Below are positions 34,028-41,531 of a DNA stretch of 64,000 nucleotides, in pieces. The translations under genes and the position numbers were made by a program. The stretch is taken from the NCBI RefSeq assembly GCF_027925525.1, contig NZ_BSDJ01000026.1, positions 42,271-106,270 of the forward strand, in the 5' to 3' direction. Origin of the DNA: Paenibacillus tyrphae (GTDB lineage Bacteria > Bacillota > Bacilli > Paenibacillales > NBRC-103111). Position 1 is the stretch's first letter, and each line of letters begins with the position of its first letter. The notes under the pieces were generated by a model. That model ran no database searches. It had not been told where the DNA came from and worked only from the letters and a program-made list of their open reading frames with translations.

Positions 34028-34354
34028 TCAGGCGGCCAGCGCTTGAATAGTTGTGCCTCCACGGCTCAGGCCGCGTTGGCTGCGTGCAGTAAAGCCCGAG
34101 GAGACCATGATGAGAACTTCCTCGGCGCCTGGCTCTCCGGTTCGCGAAGGCAGCGACCAGCGGGTCACGGTCGCTTCGGAGCGGTCGTTTCCGGCCTGCC
34201 GGTAATCGTCCAGATGCGTCACCGGCCGGCTGTTCCGCTCGGCTTCCTGGTTTCTTTGCGGCTCCGACCACTGCCATACGACGGCCGGGGAGTTGGCTTC
34301 GCCAGCTTCGGTTGCGCCGCTCTGCTTTGCTTCGTGCTCTCGTTCGCGTTCCAT
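34028..34354 (-). CDS. Small protein of unknown function with C-terminal ALAA
   Basis: 108 residues, charged and polar, no signal peptide or membrane helix. Its ATG overlaps the stop of the upstream HTH gene (TAATG), pointing to translational coupling, and ClpP starts 32 bp after its stop. Homology not recognised; one likely beta strand (EEVLIMVSSGF). The C-terminus reads TTIQALAA. The last four residues equal the end of the SsrA tag, which marks proteins for ClpXP. Its reality is supported by coupling and position rather than by homology, hence moderate confidence. Confidence 0.55.
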   Translation of the reverse strand: MEREREHEAKQSGATEAGEANSPAVVWQWSEPQRNQEAERNSRPVTHLDDYRQAGNDRSEATVTRWSLPSRTGEPGAEEVLIMVSSGFTARSQRGLSRGGTTIQALAA

Positions 34355-34965
34355 TAGTCATTCCCTCCCGAGGATTGATCGATCTGCGGATACACGGCCA
34401 GCACGACGTGATACGGGTCTGCCGGTTCCGCTTCGTTCGCCGGTTTGCGGTACTTGGTGGTCAACTGCCGGACAAGGGCGGCGTACTCCTCGACAAAAGC
34501 GTGCCGTTCCTCCGCATCCCGGAGAGAGACTTGAAACTGCAGCGATGCGCTTGGAATGTCCTGGCCTTCGTCCGAATGCTCCATCAGGAGCAGCGCATCC
34601 TGCTTGATGCGTTCCGCCGTTTGAACCAGATGAGACAGCGAGCCTTGGTCCTTGAGGCGACGGACCGTCTCCGGCTTCATTCCCAGCTGATCGGACAGGA
34701 TGAACGTCTTGGCGACGGCTTGATAAAGCACCTCGACCAGGTTGCGTACCTGTCTCGTACCGACTCGGCGCACGAGCCCGGCTTTCTCCAGCGCCTTCAA
34801 ATGATAGTTGATCCTTTGCGGCGCTTCTCCGATCGCCCGGGCTACTTCCGCCGCGGAAGCGGGTGCCGCCAGCCGGGCGGCAATATCCGCCCGCAGCGGG
34901 TTGAGCAGCGCCATGGCTTGCTCCGGCGCTTCAATTCGCAAGCTTTCCAGTATGTCTTCGGTCAC
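34354..34965 (-). CDS. ArsR-like winged-helix transcriptional regulator
   Basis: 203 residues. N-terminal winged helix at about 15-75: LLNPLRADIAARLAAPASAAEVARAIGEAPQRINYHLKALEKAGLVRRV, an HTH_20/ArsR pattern. The rest (about 80-200) is helical and may form an effector or dimerisation domain (SDQLGMKPETVRRLKDQGSLSHLVQTAERIKQDALLLMEHS, then a beta-rich LQFQVSLRDAEERHAF). First gene of the HTH - small protein - clpP operon; likely autoregulatory through TACGTA sites at the promoter. Its last codons overlap the next ATG. Confidence 0.85.
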   Translation of the reverse strand: MTEDILESLRIEAPEQAMALLNPLRADIAARLAAPASAAEVARAIGEAPQRINYHLKALEKAGLVRRVGTRQVRNLVEVLYQAVAKTFILSDQLGMKPETVRRLKDQGSLSHLVQTAERIKQDALLLMEHSDEGQDIPSASLQFQVSLRDAEERHAFVEEYAALVRQLTTKYRKPANEAEPADPYHVVLAVYPQIDQSSGGND

Positions 34966-34995
34966 AGTGGTTCATCTCCGTAAAACAATATTTGA

Positions 34996-35035
34996 TACGT
35001 AAAAATATATTATTACGTAACTGTGTCATTGTCAA
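34996..35035 (-). promoter_or_regulatory. Promoter and TACGTA operators of the HTH-clpP operon
   Basis: On the minus strand TTGACA (35035-35030), 17-bp spacer, TAATAT (35012-35007). Two TACGTA palindromes (34996-35001 and 35014-35019), within the inverted repeat TACGTAA-N10-TTACGTA, flank the -10. They are 18 bp apart, suiting a dimeric repressor. Confidence 0.6.
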
Positions 35036-35300
35036 TGGTCTCAAAAAAATCCTGGCAGTGGCGGAGCATGGGAAGGAATAGCAAAAGAGCGACACATGAT
35101 CTTAAAACTCCGTAATTATTTGCATTTCGATTCCGGTTAAGATGAGCTTAGAGCAAAAGGAAAGTCAAGATGCGCCGAACTTTAATGAACGAGCCGCCGC
35201 ACAAGCATAGCACCGTTGGCGTATAACCTGGCGATACGAGAAGAGTCCGCTGCGCGGACCGGCAGCGGAATCGGTTCGCGCCCAAGCAAAGGAGGGCTTT
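35036..35300. other. Intergenic region between divergent HTH and AraC genes
   Basis: The 335-bp gap 34966-35300 holds the operators above; the remainder presumably carries the AraC promoter. I see no gene and no confident -35/-10 pair for araC. Confidence 0.45.
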
Positions 35301-36167
35301 ATGAACGGGATCGATATGACGCATAACGATTTGAGGGACGCCGGGCTTCGGGCAACCGGGTTCTACAGCTTTGGCGGCGGATGCCAGAACGAAGTGACTT
35401 CCGGCAAGAAGAACGGCGAGGCGTATTTATTGCTGTTGGCATTGAAAGGCCGCGGAGAACTGCGGATAGACGCGGAATCGTTCGTCGTTCTCTCTGGCTA
35501 CTATTATCTCGTCCCTCCGGAATACGGTTGTAAACTTACGTTGTCGACGGAAGGGCGGGTGCTCGGCGTCCGGTTCGAATTGCGCGACGGCGGATTGGAA
35601 CGGATCGTCCAGGCCATACCGCGGATGGGAGCTTGCGGCTCGGCCGCGGTGTCCGACATCGAATATTGGCTCCAAGCAGGAGGATTGCCGGGCGATGCGG
35701 ACGATCCTCTGGCGTCCTACAGGATGGACGCGGCGGTCAAGACGGTGCTGCTTACCTTGGCACGGCTGGGCACAGGGCGGAAGCCGTTGACTCACGAGGT
35801 TCGCTCCGAACAAGCGTTATCCGGCGGCGGTCCGTTTCCGATGGCCGATTACATCCGCAATCATTATGCGGCCAAAGTTACGCTTGACGATATGGCCAAG
35901 CGCTTCGGATTCCACCCGCATTACATCATACGGATGTTCAACCGGCGGCTCGGGATGAGCCCGATTCAATATTTGCAGGAAGTGCGGCTGCTCAAAGCAA
36001 TGGAGCTGCTAGAAACGACAAGCATGACCGTGACGGAAATCAGCGAAAGCGTCGGTTGGACGACGTCCTACTTTTCCCGGCTGTTTCATGAGCGTAAAGG
36101 CGAGTCGCCCTCGCAATTCAGGAAAAAGAAAATAAAGTCCGCGGTCTCCGCTATGAAGCATTTTTAA
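35301..36167 (+). CDS. AraC-family transcriptional regulator
   Basis: 288 residues. N-terminal cupin-like sensing domain (LLLLALKGRGELRIDAESFVVLSGYYYLVPPEYGC), then two helix-turn-helix units at the C-terminus (VTLDDMAKRFGFHPHYIIRMFNRRLGMSPIQYLQEVRLLKAMELLETTSMTVTEISESVGWTTSYFSRLFHERKGESPSQFRK). This form typically activates sugar-use operons in Paenibacillus. The two glycoside hydrolases start 43 bp downstream in the same direction and are the probable targets. ATG 35301 after AAAGGAGGG. Confidence 0.9.
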   Translation: MNGIDMTHNDLRDAGLRATGFYSFGGGCQNEVTSGKKNGEAYLLLLALKGRGELRIDAESFVVLSGYYYLVPPEYGCKLTLSTEGRVLGVRFELRDGGLERIVQAIPRMGACGSAAVSDIEYWLQAGGLPGDADDPLASYRMDAAVKTVLLTLARLGTGRKPLTHEVRSEQALSGGGPFPMADYIRNHYAAKVTLDDMAKRFGFHPHYIIRMFNRRLGMSPIQYLQEVRLLKAMELLETTSMTVTEISESVGWTTSYFSRLFHERKGESPSQFRKKKIKSAVSAMKHF

Positions 36168-36210
36168 CGACTCAAAACAATCTTACTTCGAGAAAAGAGA
36201 GGCGAGCGGG

Positions 36211-37230
36211 ATGAATTGGGAAATGCTGCCGGCGCCGCGAGATGGCGGCTTCCGGATGGAAGGGTATTGGGTATGGTGCGGCTCCGTCGCGCAAGGAGAG
36301 GACGGAAAATATCACATGTTCGCTTCGCGCTGGCCAAAATCGGTGCCGATGCATCCGGGCTGGCTTCTGCAATCCGAGGTGGTCCGCGCCGTGTCGGATA
36401 CGCCGGAAGGGCCGTATGCTTTTCAGGAAGTCGTGCTGCCGGCCCGAGGCGCCCAATACTGGGATGGGCGCAGTACGCACAATCCTCACATCGTGAAGCA
36501 TAAAGACCGATATTTGCTGTTTTATATGGGCTCGACGCATCCGCTCAGCGATCCCCCTCCGGAAACGTTCGAAGGCTTGAACGATCCCCGGACCATCGTG
36601 GCTCGGGCGAATAAGCGCATTGGCCTCGCCACGGCACCCAGTGTGTTCGGTCCATGGACCCGGCAGGACGCTCCGATTCTCGGCGTGCGCCCCGGCAAAT
36701 TCGACAGCTTCCTGACGTCGAATCCGGCGCCGAGCGTCGGCGAGGACGGCTCCGTGCTGCTGATCTATAAAGCGCGGCGATACGAAGGTAACGTTCACGG
36801 AAAAATGACCATCGGCGCGGCCGCGGCCGATCATTACGAAGGCCCGTACCGGGTGCTGCAGGAAACACCGGTTTTTCCGCCGGAGCGGTTCCATCTCGAA
36901 GATCCGTTTATTTGGCGGACCGAGCACGGCTATGAGTTAATTGCCAAGGATATGGACGGCACCGTCTGCGGCGAGAAATACGGCGGCATCCGCGCGCATT
37001 CCCGGGACGGGCTGAACTGGGAAGTAAGCGAGAAGCCCCAAGCGTACTCGCGTACCGTTGTTTGGGATGACGGGACGGTCACGACGCTCGGCAATCTGGA
37101 GCGGCCGTTTCTGCTTTTTGATACGAACGGCAAGCCCACGCATCTGTTTGCGGCGGTGTCGGACGGCGTGAAGGGCTTTTCGGATTGCAGCAACACTTGG
37201 AACCAGGTATTTCCCATAAAGATGAAATAA
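36211..37230 (+). CDS. Five-bladed beta-propeller glycoside hydrolase (GH43/GH117-like)
   Basis: 339 residues, no signal peptide, so cytosolic. Beta-propeller sugar-hydrolase pattern: GYWVWCGSVAQGEDGKYHMFASRW, ARGAQYWDGRSTHNPHIVKHKDRYLLFYMGST, LTSNPAPSVGEDGSVLLIYKAR, FHLEDPFIWRTEHGYELIAKDM. The motif HNPHIVK with the preceding Asp, and HLEDPF, resemble the acid residues of clan GH-F/J enzymes. Substrate unknown. ATG 36211 after AAAGAGAGGCGAGCG. The GH31 gene follows after 42 bp, suggesting an AraC-controlled pair that degrades an imported oligosaccharide. Confidence 0.75.
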   Translation: MNWEMLPAPRDGGFRMEGYWVWCGSVAQGEDGKYHMFASRWPKSVPMHPGWLLQSEVVRAVSDTPEGPYAFQEVVLPARGAQYWDGRSTHNPHIVKHKDRYLLFYMGSTHPLSDPPPETFEGLNDPRTIVARANKRIGLATAPSVFGPWTRQDAPILGVRPGKFDSFLTSNPAPSVGEDGSVLLIYKARRYEGNVHGKMTIGAAAADHYEGPYRVLQETPVFPPERFHLEDPFIWRTEHGYELIAKDMDGTVCGEKYGGIRAHSRDGLNWEVSEKPQAYSRTVVWDDGTVTTLGNLERPFLLFDTNGKPTHLFAAVSDGVKGFSDCSNTWNQVFPIKMK

Positions 37231-37272
37231 ACCGACATGAAGCTTAAAAATCGGTCCAAAGGGGAGAAGCAA

Positions 37273-39369
37273 ATGGCACAATCGACATTGACCTGGCAGA
37301 CGATAGCTCCGGGAATATGGCGGCTGAAGGCGGGACAGCCTTCGACGCTGTCTCCCGCTTCGGTCATGAACCGGACTCCAAAAACGGCAGCTCTCCAATC
37401 AATGGGCGAAGCCGAATTCCCGTTCAATGCAGCGGATGTGAAAATAGAGCGGATCGGCGGCCGTATCGTCGTGGCACTGCCGCTCGGAAGCGAGGAATCG
37501 CTGTACGGATTGGGCCTGCAGCTTCTGAAGCTGAATCACCGCGGCCGGACGCGTTATTTGCGCGTCAACAGCGACCCGAAGCAGGATACGGGGGAGACGC
37601 ATGCGCCCGTTCCGTTCTATGTATCCAGCGAAGGCTACGGGGTATATGCCGATACGTCCCGCATCGTGACGCTGTGCTGCGGCTCGTCGGTTCGGTTCGA
37701 TAGTGGCCTATCCGGGAACGCGAAGGATCGTAACCGCGATTCGTCGTGGAAAGCGACGCCGGTGAGCGATCGGGTGGAAATTACGGTGGCGGACGAGGGG
37801 ATAGACATTTACGTTTTCGCTGGACCGACGCCGCTGGACGCCGTTCGCCGCTATAACTTGTATTTTGGCGGTGGCGCGCTTCCGCCTCGCTGGGGGCTTG
37901 GCTTCTGGCACCGGGTGCCCAAAAGCTACTCGGCGGACGAGGTGCGCGTGGAAGCGGCGGCGTTCCGGGAACGGGGCATTCCGTGCGATGTCATCGGACT
38001 GGAGCCGGGCTGGCACACCCGCAGCTACCCGGTAACGTACGAATGGAACCGGGAGCTGTTTCCCGATCCGGAGCAATTTGTCCGGGACCTGGGAAAGGAC
38101 GGCTTCAAAATCAACCTGTGGGAGCATCCGTACGTTTCGCCGGATGCGGCCATTTACGAGGCGCTTCAGCCATTTTCCGGCTCCCACACGGTTTGGCACG
38201 GGCTGGCGCCGGACTATACGCTGCCCGAGGCGCAAGCGATTTATAGGCAACAGCACGAAAGCGAGCACGTGATGATCGGCGTATCCGGCTATAAGCTGGA
38301 CGAATGCGACGGCAGTGAGCTGACCCGCAACTCTTGGATGTTCCCTGCGCATGCAAGCTTTCCTTCAGGCTGTGACGGCGAGCAGCTGCGGCAGCTGTAC
38401 GGCTTGCTGCTTCAGAAGATGACCGACGATCTGTACCGCTCTCATAATCGCCGGACTTACGGCTTGGTTCGTGCTTCCGCAGGCGCCGCCTCGTCGCTTC
38501 CTTACGTGCTTTATTCCGATCTGTACGATCACCGCGACTATGTCCGCGCGTTGTGCAATTCGGGCTTCAGCGGCTTGCTCTGGACGCCCGAGGTGCGAAA
38601 AGCGCGGAGCAGCGAGGATTGGGTCCGCCGGATGCAGACCGTGTGCTTCTCGCCGCTTGCCATGCTGAACGCATGGGCCGACGGGACGAAGCCGTGGTCG
38701 TTCCCCGAGGTCGAGCCCATCGTTACCCGTTACATTCGCTTGCGCATGCAGTTGCTGCCTTATCTGTATTCGACCTTCGCCAACTATTGGGCGGAAGGCG
38801 TGCCTCCGGTACGGGCCATGGCTCTGGAAGCTGGCGTGTCCGTGCGTGCGCAGGCCGGTAGCGGCCGTTTCGACTCGGATGAATTCGCCTACGGGGGCGC
38901 AGCGGATAAAGAATGGGACGACCAGTTCATGTTCGGCGATTCGCTGCTCGTTGCCCCGCTGTTTGAAGGGGAAACCGGGCGGACCGTTTATTTGCCGCAA
39001 GGCGGTTGGTACGACTTCGATACGGGGGAACGCTTCGAAGGCGGACGTACGATCAGCGTCCAGCCAGGGCTTGAGAAGATTCCGGTGTTCGTGAAGGACG
39101 GCTCGGTGATTCCGATGATGGCCGTCATGGACCATGCACCGCGCGCCGGAGAGAAGATCGACCTGGAGCTGCACCATTACGGCACGAGTCCGGGCAAGTT
39201 CCGTCTGTTTGACGACGATGGCGAGACATTTGCCTACGAGAGCGGCGAGTACCGCTGGCGCACGGCCGAAGTTGCCGTGGATGCCGAAGGCCGGAAAACG
39301 GGCACCGTCAGCGGTGTGGAACCCGGCTGGTCCTCCGCGTACAGCGAGTTCACGTGGGTGTTTCATTAA
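37273..39369 (+). CDS. Glycoside hydrolase family 31 alpha-glycosidase
   Basis: 698 residues from ATG 37273, which follows AAAGGGGAG; an upstream in-frame ATG 37237 is less likely. Order: N-terminal beta-sandwich (SEESLYGLGLQLLKLNHRGR), TIM barrel (LPPRWGLGFWHRVPKSYSADEV, FKINLWEHPYVSP, the nucleophile region YKLDECDG, later the acid/base area in LLWTPEVRKARSSEDW), then two C-terminal beta-sandwich domains (FMFGDSLLVAPLFEGETGRTVYLPQGGWYDFDTG). The KLDECDG nucleophile resembles alpha-xylosidase or sulfoquinovosidase-type branches (KTDFGE/KxDxxE) rather than WxDMNE of maltases. No signal peptide. Exact substrate unknown. Confidence 0.9.
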   Translation: MAQSTLTWQTIAPGIWRLKAGQPSTLSPASVMNRTPKTAALQSMGEAEFPFNAADVKIERIGGRIVVALPLGSEESLYGLGLQLLKLNHRGRTRYLRVNSDPKQDTGETHAPVPFYVSSEGYGVYADTSRIVTLCCGSSVRFDSGLSGNAKDRNRDSSWKATPVSDRVEITVADEGIDIYVFAGPTPLDAVRRYNLYFGGGALPPRWGLGFWHRVPKSYSADEVRVEAAAFRERGIPCDVIGLEPGWHTRSYPVTYEWNRELFPDPEQFVRDLGKDGFKINLWEHPYVSPDAAIYEALQPFSGSHTVWHGLAPDYTLPEAQAIYRQQHESEHVMIGVSGYKLDECDGSELTRNSWMFPAHASFPSGCDGEQLRQLYGLLLQKMTDDLYRSHNRRTYGLVRASAGAASSLPYVLYSDLYDHRDYVRALCNSGFSGLLWTPEVRKARSSEDWVRRMQTVCFSPLAMLNAWADGTKPWSFPEVEPIVTRYIRLRMQLLPYLYSTFANYWAEGVPPVRAMALEAGVSVRAQAGSGRFDSDEFAYGGAADKEWDDQFMFGDSLLVAPLFEGETGRTVYLPQGGWYDFDTGERFEGGRTISVQPGLEKIPVFVKDGSVIPMMAVMDHAPRAGEKIDLELHHYGTSPGKFRLFDDDGETFAYESGEYRWRTAEVAVDAEGRKTGTVSGVEPGWSSAYSEFTWVFH

Positions 39370-39370
39370 T

Positions 39371-39634
39371 GCAAAAAGGCGCCGAAGGGCGCCTGAACTT
39401 GTTGAGAAAGTGGGCTTTTACAAAAATAGAGATGCAACGGAGATGGGGTATCCACTGGAGAAGCGATAGCGGCCGCCTTTGTCTTCGGGAAATGTCCGCT
39501 ACTAAGCGGCTTCCAATCAAATTTCCCGAGGACAACAGCGGTCGGAAGTGGATACCCCATCCTATCGTAACCTCTATTGTCTCATTTTACCACTTTCTCA
39601 ACACACTCTGAGGCGCCAAGCGGCGCCTTTTTGC
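39371..39634. terminator. Bidirectional terminator split by the MITE
   Basis: Outer arms GCAAAAAGGCGCC (39371-39383) and GGCGCCTTTTTGC (39622-39634) are exact inverted repeats; each also forms a local GGCGCC-N4-GGCGCC hairpin. With the insert removed they would make one ~24-bp arm palindrome with A and T tracts, terminating both the GH31 and hxlR genes. Confidence 0.7.
39400..39603. mobile_element. 204-bp palindromic MITE
   Basis: Terminal inverted repeats TGTTGAGAAAGTGG (39400-39413) and CCACTTTCTCAACA (39590-39603) are perfect. Further inverted blocks inside: ATGGGGTATCCACT with its complement AGTGGATACCCCAT, an imperfect TTTGTCTTCGGGAAAT block with its partner, and a central CCGCT-ACTA-AGCGG hairpin at 39496-39509. 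The outer and inner dyads share one centre (about 39502), so the whole element is one long hairpin. No coding capacity. ACT flanks both sides and may be a target duplication (tentative). Confidence 0.85.
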
Positions 39635-39640
39635 ATGCGT

Positions 39641-39985
39641 TTATTTCGTAAGCGGATCGGCCGCCGGTTCCTCATCGAGCTCTATCCATACGCTCGTCCA
39701 TTTTTCCATTTCCCGGAAGACAGGAGCCAGAGCGCGGCCTTTGTCCGTGAGAGAATACTCGATGCGAACGGGAGTTTCCGGATACACGTCCCGCTTCACA
39801 ATCCTCTCGTGCTCCAAATCTTTTAAACGCTCCGATAGCAATCTTCCGCTAATCTGAAGGGCGGTCTCGATGGTGCAGAACCGCTGAGGGCCCTTAAGCA
39901 GCTGATGGATAATAAGCCCGGCCCATCGCTTGCTGACGATCCGCATGCCTTTTTCGAATCTGGGGCACACTGAAGACTGATTCAT
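39641..39985 (-). CDS. HxlR-family redox-type repressor with conserved Cys7
   Basis: 114 residues, a single MarR/HxlR winged helix: CPRFEKGMRIVSKRWAGLIIHQLLKGPQRFCTIETALQISGRLLSERLKDLEHERIVKRDVYPETPVRIEYSLTDKGRAL. The N-terminus MNQSSVC puts the family's conserved Cys at position 7, the redox-sensing residue of YodB and CatR, which sense quinones and diamide. Divergent from a dioxygenase-DoxX operon, the same kind of arrangement as CatR with catDE in B. subtilis. It probably represses that operon (inference). Confidence 0.88.
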   Translation of the reverse strand: MNQSSVCPRFEKGMRIVSKRWAGLIIHQLLKGPQRFCTIETALQISGRLLSERLKDLEHERIVKRDVYPETPVRIEYSLTDKGRALAPVFREMEKWTSVWIELDEEPAADPLTK

Positions 39986-40063
39986 ATCCCGTCACCTCGC
40001 TATAGTTCAATTATACCTCATGATTATAAAAAATAATATAGTTGCAAACAAAAATATAGTTAC

Positions 40064-40092
40064 TTGACATAGATAAATTATCATTATATACT
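40064..40092 (+). promoter_or_regulatory. Promoter of the dioxygenase-doxX operon
   Basis: TTGACA (40064-40069), 17-bp spacer, TATACT (40087-40092). Flanked by GTTACTT (40059-40065) and AAGTAAC (40103-40109) inverted arms and by a direct repeat of ATATAGTTRC upstream, candidate HxlR sites. Confidence 0.75.
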
Positions 40093-40129
40093 AACTTACA
40101 TAAAGTAACCTTATTACTTGGGGGGTAGC

Positions 40130-40894
40130 ATGATGATTCCAGCTTTATTTTTAGCGCACGGCTCTCCGATGCTCGCGATCGAGCAGACGCCTTATACCGA
40201 TTTTTTGGCGAAATTGGGCGAGCAGTACGAGCCCCGGGCGATTGTCATCTTTACGGCGCATTGGGAAAGCGAGACGTTGACGATTTCATCGACGGACGAT
40301 GTCTACGATACGATCTACGATTTCGGCGGATTTCCGGATGAGCTGTATCAGGTCAAGTATCCGGCCAAAGGGTCCAAAGCAATCGCGGAGATGCTGGAAC
40401 AAAAGCTGACGGCAAACGGCATCGAAGTCCGCACCGATTCAACAAGGGGGCTTGATCACGGCTCTTGGACGCTGCTTCATCGCATGTTTCCGAAAGCGGA
40501 TATACCGGTAGTGCAAGTATCGGTGAATCCTTTTCTTGCCCCTGAGCTTCAATACCGGATCGGCGAGGCGATTCGCGGGCTTGGACGGGAAGGCATCCTG
40601 GTGATCGGCAGCGGGGTAACCGTGCACAATCTCCGGATGCTGAATTGGGGCCAGAAGACGCCTGAGCCATGGGCGGTCGCCTTCGACGATTGGCTGCTGG
40701 AGAAGCTGCAGTCCGGCGACTTGAATGCGTTGTTCCAGTATGCGGAGCAAGCTCCGTATGCCCGTCAGGCCGTGCCGAGAGCGGAGCATTTCGTGCCGCT
40801 GTTCATCGCGATGGGAAGCGGAGAAGGGCAAGCTCAGGTGATTCATCGGAGCTATGATTTAGGAACGCTCAGCTATATGTGTTTGCAATTTTAA
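40130..40894 (+). CDS. DODA-type extradiol ring-opening dioxygenase (YgiD-like)
   Basis: About 254 residues from ATG 40130 or ATG 40133 (GGGGGG upstream). Class III LigB-type zinc/iron enzyme: HGSPML near the N-terminus, FTAHWES, the GGFPDELYQVKYPA block, LDHGSWT, GSGVTVHNL and EHFVPLFIA, providing the His ligands. Relatives open 4,5-diols such as DOPA or catechols. With a quinone-sensing HxlR upstream, detoxification of catechol or quinone compounds is the likely role (inference). First gene of a two-gene operon with doxX. Confidence 0.88.
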   Translation: MMIPALFLAHGSPMLAIEQTPYTDFLAKLGEQYEPRAIVIFTAHWESETLTISSTDDVYDTIYDFGGFPDELYQVKYPAKGSKAIAEMLEQKLTANGIEVRTDSTRGLDHGSWTLLHRMFPKADIPVVQVSVNPFLAPELQYRIGEAIRGLGREGILVIGSGVTVHNLRMLNWGQKTPEPWAVAFDDWLLEKLQSGDLNALFQYAEQAPYARQAVPRAEHFVPLFIAMGSGEGQAQVIHRSYDLGTLSYMCLQF

Positions 40895-40927
40895 CAATAA
40901 CGAATCGAAAATAAGGAGAGAGAACTT

Positions 40928-41347
40928 TTGAATAAGAAATACGAGGTTAGTCTGCTGTTAATCCGTTTGGTGCTTGGCATTTCTTTTTTGGTTCATGGCG
41001 TGGTCAAATTTCAGAGCGGAATCGGCAATATCGCCGGTTGGTTCGAAAGCATCGGTCTTCCGGGCTTTGCCGCCTATGCTGTAGGGATTATCGAGGTGGT
41101 CGGAGGAATCGCCCTGATTCTGGGCCTTGGCACACGGATCGTTTCGACTTTGTTCGCGTTGCTTATGATCGGCGCCATCGTGAAGGCGAAATGGGCCGGC
41201 GGATTTTTGGGAAGTCCGCAGATGGCCGGGTACGAATTGGATTTGGCGTTCTTCGTCATGGCGCTGGCTTTGGCTATAGCGGGCAGTTCGCTGCTATCGC
41301 TTGGCAGCCTGTTGTCCGCAGGCAACTCGAAACGTGCTGATGCGTAA
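40928..41347 (+). CDS. DoxX-family membrane protein
   Basis: 139 residues, four membrane helices. DoxX features: LLLIRLVLGISFLVHGVVKF, GLPGFAAYAVGIIEVVGGIALILGLGTRI, LALAIAGSSLLSLGSLL. TTG start 40928 after AAGGAGAG. In B. subtilis CatD, also DoxX-type, is paired with an extradiol dioxygenase under CatR control. 33 bp after the dioxygenase; terminator downstream. Confidence 0.88.
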   Translation: MNKKYEVSLLLIRLVLGISFLVHGVVKFQSGIGNIAGWFESIGLPGFAAYAVGIIEVVGGIALILGLGTRIVSTLFALLMIGAIVKAKWAGGFLGSPQMAGYELDLAFFVMALALAIAGSSLLSLGSLLSAGNSKRADA

Positions 41348-41360
41348 ATAACAGATACGA

Positions 41361-41393
41361 AAAAGAAGCAGGTCTGCCGATCTGCTTCTTTTT
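41361..41393 (+). terminator. Terminator after doxX
   Basis: AAAAGAAGCAG (41361-41371) / CTGCTTCTTTT (41382-41392), 10-nt loop, T-tract. Confidence 0.9.
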
Positions 41394-41531
41394 ATATTCG
41401 AAAAGGTGTGCAGTCTTTTCGACATCTTTAGGATATTCGAGCTATTTCGACAAAAAGATGTAGACGGTATATAGGCCTCGTAGGTATAATATAGAAAAGA
41501 AAAGGATCAAATTGGAAAGAAGGTAAAGACT

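Noticed and set aside
33996..34361. N-terminal extension of ClpP from the open frame reaching 34361
   Set aside because: The extension is Arg-rich, overlaps the coupled small-protein gene, and AAGGAGG points to ATG 33995.
39354..39611. 85-codon ORF across the palindromic MITE
   Set aside because: It spans both arms of a non-coding palindrome and has no ribosome site.
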